DNA from: Candidatus Trichofilum aggregatum
GTDB taxonomy: Bacteria; Chloroflexota; Anaerolineae; Promineifilales; Promineifilaceae
Length of the DNA: 64,000 nucleotides
NCBI GenBank assembly: GCA_016716885.1
Contig: JADJUV010000173.1
Coordinates: 1 to 64,000 of the forward strand
Reading direction: 5' to 3'
Every line of letters begins with the position of its first letter. The stretch's first letter is position 1. The notes beneath the pieces were generated by a model that did not search any database, had not been told where the DNA came from, and saw nothing but the letters and a program-made list of their open reading frames with translations. Shown one piece after another: positions 59,991-64,000 of the stretch. Both the position numbers and the translations under genes were made by a program.

Positions 59991-60482
59991 CTAATATTGG
60001 CCGGTGCGATAGGCTTCTTTGCGTTGAACATAGCTGGCTGCACCTGCGGCATTGGCCTTTTGGCGTGCCTCAGAGACAGGGCCAACCACACGGGCAGGAA
60101 TGCCTAACGCTACCATACCCGCCGGAATATGCGTTCCCGGTGAGACAACGGCTCCCGCTCCCACCACGGCTCCCGCCCCGATGTGTGCCCCATCCAACAC
60201 AATCGCCCCCATGCCAATCAATGCCCCATCTTCGACGGTACAGCCATGTACAATGGCCCGATGGCCGATGGTAACATCGTTGCCGACGGTGCAGGGAAAA
60301 CCGCCGGAAATGTGCAGAACTGCCCCATCTTGAATATTGGTGCGGTCGCCCACCTGGACGGGTTCTTCTTCGGCGCGGATGACGGCCCCGAACCAGACAC
60401 TGACATGCTCACCGAGGGTGACGCGGCCGCGGACCACCGCCCCCTCTGCCACCCAACAACTCGCCGGGATAATCGGTCTCAT
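59991..60482 (-). CDS. Gamma-class carbonic anhydrase-like hexapeptide protein
   Basis: 163 residues, left-handed beta-helix. Hexapeptide-type runs include VAEGAVVRGRVTLGEHVSVW, TVGNDVTIGHRAIVHGCTV and IGAGAVVGAGAVVSPGTH. HISGGFPCTVGNDVTIGHRA and HGCTVED supply the histidines that bind zinc or iron in the family. Homologues hydrate CO2 or act as uncharacterised acyltransferase-like proteins. It is between a hydrolase and the DUF2270 gene. Confidence 0.92.
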   Translation of the reverse strand: MRPIIPASCWVAEGAVVRGRVTLGEHVSVWFGAVIRAEEEPVQVGDRTNIQDGAVLHISGGFPCTVGNDVTIGHRAIVHGCTVEDGALIGMGAIVLDGAHIGAGAVVGAGAVVSPGTHIPAGMVALGIPARVVGPVSEARQKANAAGAASYVQRKEAYRTGQY

Positions 60483-60515
60483 CAGCTACTCCCCCATACA
60501 CGCCCACCCTTCAGC

Positions 60516-61604
60516 TTACGCCTCAAGGGGACGGAAGCCAAAGCCACGCACATCTTCAGCCACTGTCATAATGACAAAGGCTTTGGCATCCTCTTTGTGG
60601 ACAATATCGCGCACCCGCTTTTTCTGCTTGGCATTGACGACACACATCATTACCCCATGCTCTGCGCCCGTATACATGCCTTTGCCCTGGAGCAATGTCA
60701 CCCCTCGTCCCAACTCCTTCATCAGTGCCCGGCTAACCGGCACAATCTGATCGGTAATGATATAGGCCAGGTGATTACTCGAATCGAAACGCAAGTGGGG
60801 TAGAAGTGTGCCTAAATCGACATCTAACGCCTCCCAGGTAGCCCGCCGCACCCGGTGGTAAAGACTGGCAAACAGGCCATCATCCCCTTGTTCAAACACT
60901 TCGCCGGTTGAGGCCCGCATTTCGGCGGTAAATAGACCCAGGGCCACAAATGCCCCGTTAAATAGAACCCCTATGAGAAGCATTACCCAGCCAGGTATCG
61001 GGCCAACCGCCGACCGCTCTAAAAACTCGGCCGTCGTTGGCCCGGCAGTAGGATGTACCCATACTTTGAGTGCCCAACTAAAAGCCAGAATGGCAAAGAT
61101 AGGCGCGTAATTCCGGCGATAACGTCTGCCTAATGCCTCTAACAAGGTAATGGGGAATCGGGGGTTTTTCAGGCTATCGGTCAGGCGATCAGCCCAATCG
61201 GAGCTGGGTAAAAAAGGAGGCGAAAGGAGCGCACAGAAAAAATTATTCTCCATGATGCGGACGCGCATGGCCCACAACTCGTAGTAACGGTAACGTCGGG
61301 CTTCGATGAACAAGAAAAGAACAACCAACAAAGTGTCCACCAGAATGACGAGGGGGGTGTTTTCAACGCCACTGAAGGCGAAGCTGAGAGCCGCACCCGT
61401 GGTCACAACGGCCCAATTGGTGGTCGCGTCGAGCCTCATGCGCCAGGTATTGGAGCGGGTTACTTCGCCACGGTAAAAATGAACCATGGCCGTGTTGAAG
61501 TCACTACTGCGTAAACCTTGTCCGGCAAATTGCCACAAATGCTCCAGATCAATGGGGCCAGGTTCGGGGGTTTCACCGATAGGGGGTATGTTGGGGGTAT
61601 TCAT
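60516..61604 (-). CDS. DUF2270 membrane protein with DUF2179-like C-terminal domain
   Basis: 362 residues. Residues 1-250 form DUF2270 with four or five hydrophobic segments (TTGAALSFAFSGVENTPLVI, FVALGLFTAEMRAS) and motifs SDFNTAMVHFYRGEVTRSNT and EARRYRYYELWAMRVRIMEN. Residues 275-362 resemble DUF2179 (YitT C-terminal type): RALMKELGRGVTLLQGKGMY and CVVNAKQKKRVRDIVHKEDA. DUF2179 domains are thought to bind small ligands. Function is unknown. Confidence 0.86.
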   Translation of the reverse strand: MNTPNIPPIGETPEPGPIDLEHLWQFAGQGLRSSDFNTAMVHFYRGEVTRSNTWRMRLDATTNWAVVTTGAALSFAFSGVENTPLVILVDTLLVVLFLFIEARRYRYYELWAMRVRIMENNFFCALLSPPFLPSSDWADRLTDSLKNPRFPITLLEALGRRYRRNYAPIFAILAFSWALKVWVHPTAGPTTAEFLERSAVGPIPGWVMLLIGVLFNGAFVALGLFTAEMRASTGEVFEQGDDGLFASLYHRVRRATWEALDVDLGTLLPHLRFDSSNHLAYIITDQIVPVSRALMKELGRGVTLLQGKGMYTGAEHGVMMCVVNAKQKKRVRDIVHKEDAKAFVIMTVAEDVRGFGFRPLEA

Positions 61605-61789
61605 AATATCTCTCCTCTTTTTTCCAATCCCTTTTAATTATAGCGCAGAGGAGAGCCAATGAACGGCGTTCACCCAAATGAATGAAGATTTAAGCACAGA
61701 TGGACAGGGTTTTCGGTTCTTGGGGAATTTGCAGGTACAGCTATTACTGTCTCTGCGGTTCATTTTTTGTAACTATTCAGGTATCAGAA

Positions 61790-61878
61790 CTCATTCCCAC
61801 GCTCTGCGTGGGGATGGCGGAGCCCTCCGACGGGAGAGGGAGGGCCCTCTCCCTGGGGAGAGGGTTAGGTGAGGGGCT
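61790..61878. repeat. CT/GA-rich repeat, family A variant
   Basis: CCCACGCTCTGCGTGGGGAT, then GGGAGAGGGAGGGCCCTCTC and GGGGAGAGGGTTAGGTGAGG. The gap 61605-61928 shows no gene. Confidence 0.75.
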
Positions 61879-61928
61879 GAATAGTTACCATTTTTTTGTA
61901 GCTGTAGGGGATCGCGGCCGCGCACCGT

Positions 61929-62447
61929 TCAGGCCAAATCACCGGGGTTATACACAAAAGAAATGTGCCAATTCTCGTTGGTGCGTTCAATTTGCCACAC
62001 CCCACCGAGGGGGGTGGTAGCCCCGCCAAAATAGCGTGTACCGGTGAGGTCAAGCGTGTCGTTGGTCAGGTGGCGCAACAGTTCTTCAATGGGGCCACCA
62101 TGGGAAATGACCGCCAGGGTGCCATCCTGATTTTCAATGTTGGTTTGCCAGAATTGGGCCATTCGTTCACGCACATCTTGGGAAGGCTGTCCCCGCTCCC
62201 ATTCACGGATGGCTTCTGTTTCCAGAGAGGGTTTGCCCACTTGGGTGGCAATCGCGGCCGCGGTCTGCATCGTTCTCACCAGAGGCGAATGATACAACCG
62301 GGTTACTCCTTTATCAGCCAAAAACTGGGCCGTGCGCTGGGCTTGATCATGCCCTTCCGGGGCCAGGGGCGGCCCAGGGGCCACATCATAACGGATAGAG
62401 GTGTTCCGCTCCGGGGCGGCGTGACGAACAAGGTAGACAGTAGGCAT
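61929..62447 (-). CDS. Histidine phosphatase family protein
   Basis: 172 residues. The catalytic RHG-type motif is VYLVRHAAPERN (His9), with Arg in LYHSPLVRTMQTA and the second catalytic His in LAVISHGGPIEELL. This is the phosphoglycerate mutase-like superfamily and usually acts on small phosphorylated molecules or phosphoproteins. The start at 62447 is preferred; the longer ORF extends into a repeat. Confidence 0.92.
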   Translation of the reverse strand: MPTVYLVRHAAPERNTSIRYDVAPGPPLAPEGHDQAQRTAQFLADKGVTRLYHSPLVRTMQTAAAIATQVGKPSLETEAIREWERGQPSQDVRERMAQFWQTNIENQDGTLAVISHGGPIEELLRHLTNDTLDLTGTRYFGGATTPLGGVWQIERTNENWHISFVYNPGDLA

Positions 62448-62555
62448 AGGATAAAAAGGATAACTGAGAGATTGCGTCAGAGACAGACTAGGGGAGTCTA
62501 CTCCCGCCAACCACTCAACGAATCAATCTAGAGTTAGCGTTATGTGTTCGCACCT

Positions 62556-62592
62556 CTGGAGACTGAGAGACTAAGAGACTGAGAGATTTACA
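62556..62592. repeat. GAGACTGAGAGACTAAGAG array, family D
   Basis: TGGAGACTGAGAGACTAAGA and GACTGAGAGATTTACAGAGG. It is similar to the copy at 57481, including the following AGGTCGT word. Confidence 0.78.
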
Positions 62593-62631
62593 GAGGTCGT
62601 ACTAAGGTTCGGCGAAGCTGCATCATCATAA

Positions 62632-62709
62632 TCAATCTTTGAAGTAACGAGGGAGAACGATAGCCGCCAAAATCAGTAAACCAATGATGGCAAAAATTAC
62701 AGTGGTCAT
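62632..62709 (-). CDS. 25-residue single-helix membrane peptide
   Basis: ATG at 62709, TGA ending at 62632. It begins MTTVIFAIIGLLILAAIVLP and ends RYFKD: one hydrophobic helix with a basic/aromatic tail. AAGGAG lies about 10 bases before the ATG, a good ribosome site. It is probably a small integral membrane peptide and possibly regulatory. The strength of the ribosome site is the main reason to believe it is real. Confidence 0.6.
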   Translation of the reverse strand: MTTVIFAIIGLLILAAIVLPRYFKD

Positions 62710-62864
62710 GGACAAAAGACTCCTTTTTCACGGCAAGCCGGATGAGTTAATTATCAAACATCATTAAACAAGACAGGGCACAACCATCCAGATATACTCG
62801 TTTTTAGCTATGGTTAGCTGGCTCAAGCAGGGCGTAAATCTAACATGAGGTTTTAACGAAGTCA

Positions 62865-64000
62865 ATGTTATCGGAATTGTCTCTTACATCGGTTTTGACC
62901 CTTATTCTGGTTGTTCTAACGCTGATTGGCGTAGCCGTGGGCCGGTTTCCCTGGGTAAGGATGAACCGGGCCACAATCGCTTTGGTGGGTGGTACATTGG
63001 CAGTTGTTGTGGGCGCCATGACCCTGGAGCAGGCGTATCAGGCTCTAGACTTGAATACGCTGGTGCTTTTGTTTGCCATGATGGTGCTGAATGTGAACTT
63101 GCGGCTAGCCGGATTTTTTCGGCTGATCAGCACGCGGGTTGTGCGGCTGGCCCACTCACCCCGGCAATTGTTAGCTTTGCTCATTTTGGCCGCCGGGGTG
63201 CTTTCGGCACTGTTTCTGAATGACACGATTGTGCTGATGTTAACGCCGTTGGTGCTTGAGGTAACGGTCACGTTAAAACGCAACCCGATACCTTATCTGG
63301 TGGGATTGACCGCGGCCGCGAACATTGGCTCCACCGCTACCATCACCGGCAACCCCCAAAACATGCTCATCGGTATCTCGTCTGGCATCCCTTATACCAC
63401 CTTTACGACCTATCTGGCCCCGGTAGCCCTGGTGGGGATGGGGTTGGCCTGGCTGGTGCTGGTGTTGGTCTACCGGCAAGAGTTCGCGGCCGCGGTGTTA
63501 CCTACACCCCCAGAACTAAAGGTGACGATATATCGCCCGTTGCTCAACAAAAGTCTGCTGGCTACAGGGGCCATGTTGGTGGCTTTTGTGGTTGGTGTGC
63601 CCATCCCCCTGGCGGCCATGACCGCGGCCGCGATCCTACTCATTACCCGTCGCCTCAGACCTGAGCGTGTGTTTGAGGAAATTGACTGGGGTCTGCTCAT
63701 CTTTTTTGCGGGCCTGTTCATCGTCACCGGGGCGTTGGAGACAAGTGGTATCAGCCAACAACTATTTGCCTTATTGCGGCCGCTGGCTGAACAAGGCGTG
63801 GCTCCCTTGACCGGCGTCGCCGTCGTTTTGAGCAACCTCATCTCCAATGTACCCGCTGTCATGCTCTTCCGCCCCCTCATCCCTGGTTTTCCCCAGCCCC
63901 AGATGGCCTGGCTCACGCTGGCTATGGCCACCACGTTGGCTGGCAACTTGACGCTTCTCGGTTCCGTGGCTAACCTTATCGTCGCCGAGACGGCCAAACG
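62865..64000 (+). CDS. SLC13/ArsB-type anion or ion transporter, partial
   Basis: At least 378 residues; the 3' end lies beyond the window. It has about 10 hydrophobic segments. Motifs are NDTIVLMLTPLVLEVT, LTAAANIGSTATITGNPQNM, EIDWGLLIFFAGLFIVTGAL and LSNLISNVPAVMLFRPL, which match the ArsB/NhaD and SLC13 superfamily, with the two reentrant SNT/NPQ-type loops. Substrate could be arsenite, dicarboxylate, sulfate or Na+/H+. The start MLSELSLTSV (62865) has no strong ribosome site. It is the only gene on its strand in this part of the window. Confidence 0.9.
   Translation, partial: MLSELSLTSVLTLILVVLTLIGVAVGRFPWVRMNRATIALVGGTLAVVVGAMTLEQAYQALDLNTLVLLFAMMVLNVNLRLAGFFRLISTRVVRLAHSPRQLLALLILAAGVLSALFLNDTIVLMLTPLVLEVTVTLKRNPIPYLVGLTAAANIGSTATITGNPQNMLIGISSGIPYTTFTTYLAPVALVGMGLAWLVLVLVYRQEFAAAVLPTPPELKVTIYRPLLNKSLLATGAMLVAFVVGVPIPLAAMTAAAILLITRRLRPERVFEEIDWGLLIFFAGLFIVTGALETSGISQQLFALLRPLAEQGVAPLTGVAVVLSNLISNVPAVMLFRPLIPGFPQPQMAWLTLAMATTLAGNLTLLGSVANLIVAETAK

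Larger units (their letters stand above)
1..64000. repeat. Highly iterated palindrome GCGGCCGC, about 135 copies
   Basis: The 8-bp palindrome GCGGCCGC, often extended to CGCGGCCGCG, recurs throughout the window, for example at about 552, 1442, 4272, 7181, 9457, 16533, 21041, 26993, 35548, 43390, 51250, 58182 and 63776. A hand count gives about 135 copies; at roughly 56% G+C (my estimate) 2-3 would be expected. Most copies are inside genes, in all three codon phases: Ala-Ala-Ala (pgi), Arg-Pro (39751) and Gly-Arg (27174). A few are intergenic (21143, 31649). Overlapping doubles occur near 49409, 51750 and 58182. Spacing looks random, with no gap above about 2 kb. The count may be off by a few. 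Confidence 0.93.

Noticed and set aside
1..64000. Islands free of GCGGCCGC
   Set aside because: The largest gaps are about 2 kb (37.8-39.7, 1.6-3.5 kb). With a mean spacing of 470 bp and random placement, gaps of that size are expected.
1..64000. tRNA, rRNA or CRISPR RNA genes
   Set aside because: I saw no cloverleaf, rRNA signature or repeat-spacer pattern by eye. A dedicated scan would be needed to be certain.

Overview
The window looks like chromosomal DNA of a Chloroflexota bacterium, probably Anaerolineae-like. The evidence is the gene mix: archaeal-type glycogen debranching enzyme, DevRS-like two-component system, VKOR/DsbA pair, paaABCD epoxidase, CarH photoreceptor, CruF/CruC-like carotenoid genes and many lipoproteins with Thr/Pro-rich linkers. 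This placement is inference; there is no rRNA or tRNA to confirm it. Two genes are cut by the window edges: an ABC exporter at the left and a SLC13/ArsB-type transporter at the right.

Two features run through the whole window. First, the palindrome GCGGCCGC occurs about 135 times by hand count (one per ~470 bp, against 2-3 expected by chance), in all reading frames, much like the HIP1 palindrome of cyanobacteria. Second, almost every intergenic gap holds low-complexity repeat words from a limited set of families: CT-rich hairpins, GAGTTCCTA decamers, CTCAGTCTCT decamers, CACAGAG words, CACGAATT words and others. Two of these arrays have entered coding sequence.

Layout. 1-7 kb (minus): ABC exporter with a fused universal-stress-like domain, PYROXD2/CrtI-like oxidoreductase, glucose-6-phosphate isomerase, aldo/keto reductase. 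7-10 kb: a 974-residue membrane-anchored surface protein. 10-15 kb (minus): LuxR response regulator, DevS-like kinase, pseudo-receiver, DsbA, VKOR and two CBS proteins, which together look like a redox-response block. 15-25 kb (plus): CBM48 protein, debranching enzyme, SUI1 factor, S41 peptidase, DinB-like protein, rpe, cytochrome P450, frameshifted cruF-like gene, LysM protein. 25-31 kb (plus): two micro-ORFs, then two ABC exporter subunits flanking a broken tandem-GNAT gene. 31-35 kb: msrA, a small membrane protein, double Nudix, hslO, triple-FKBP lipoprotein. 35-39 kb (minus): paaA-paaB-paaC-[toxin/antitoxin-like pair]-paaD. 39-46 kb: a 682-residue protein of unknown function, pyrE, a carotenoid-type glycosyltransferase, plsY, YceI lipoprotein, DUF4405 protein. 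46-51 kb (minus): SDR, hydrolase, unusual KAS III-like enzyme and acyl-CoA ligase. 51-59 kb (minus): S51-like protein and a light-stress block of tspO, carH, a CrtI-like desaturase (frameshifted) and photolyase. 59-64 kb: hydrolase, gamma-carbonic anhydrase-like protein, DUF2270 protein, histidine phosphatase, a 25-residue membrane peptide and the transporter.

The clearest regulatory unit is the carH operon. A TTGACA/TACAAT promoter lies upstream of carH, and its -35 box is overlapped by three tandem 11-bp repeats, the architecture expected of a CarH operator. Several genes are broken by single-base indels at or next to short homopolymers. This suggests that at least some are sequencing or assembly errors rather than decay.
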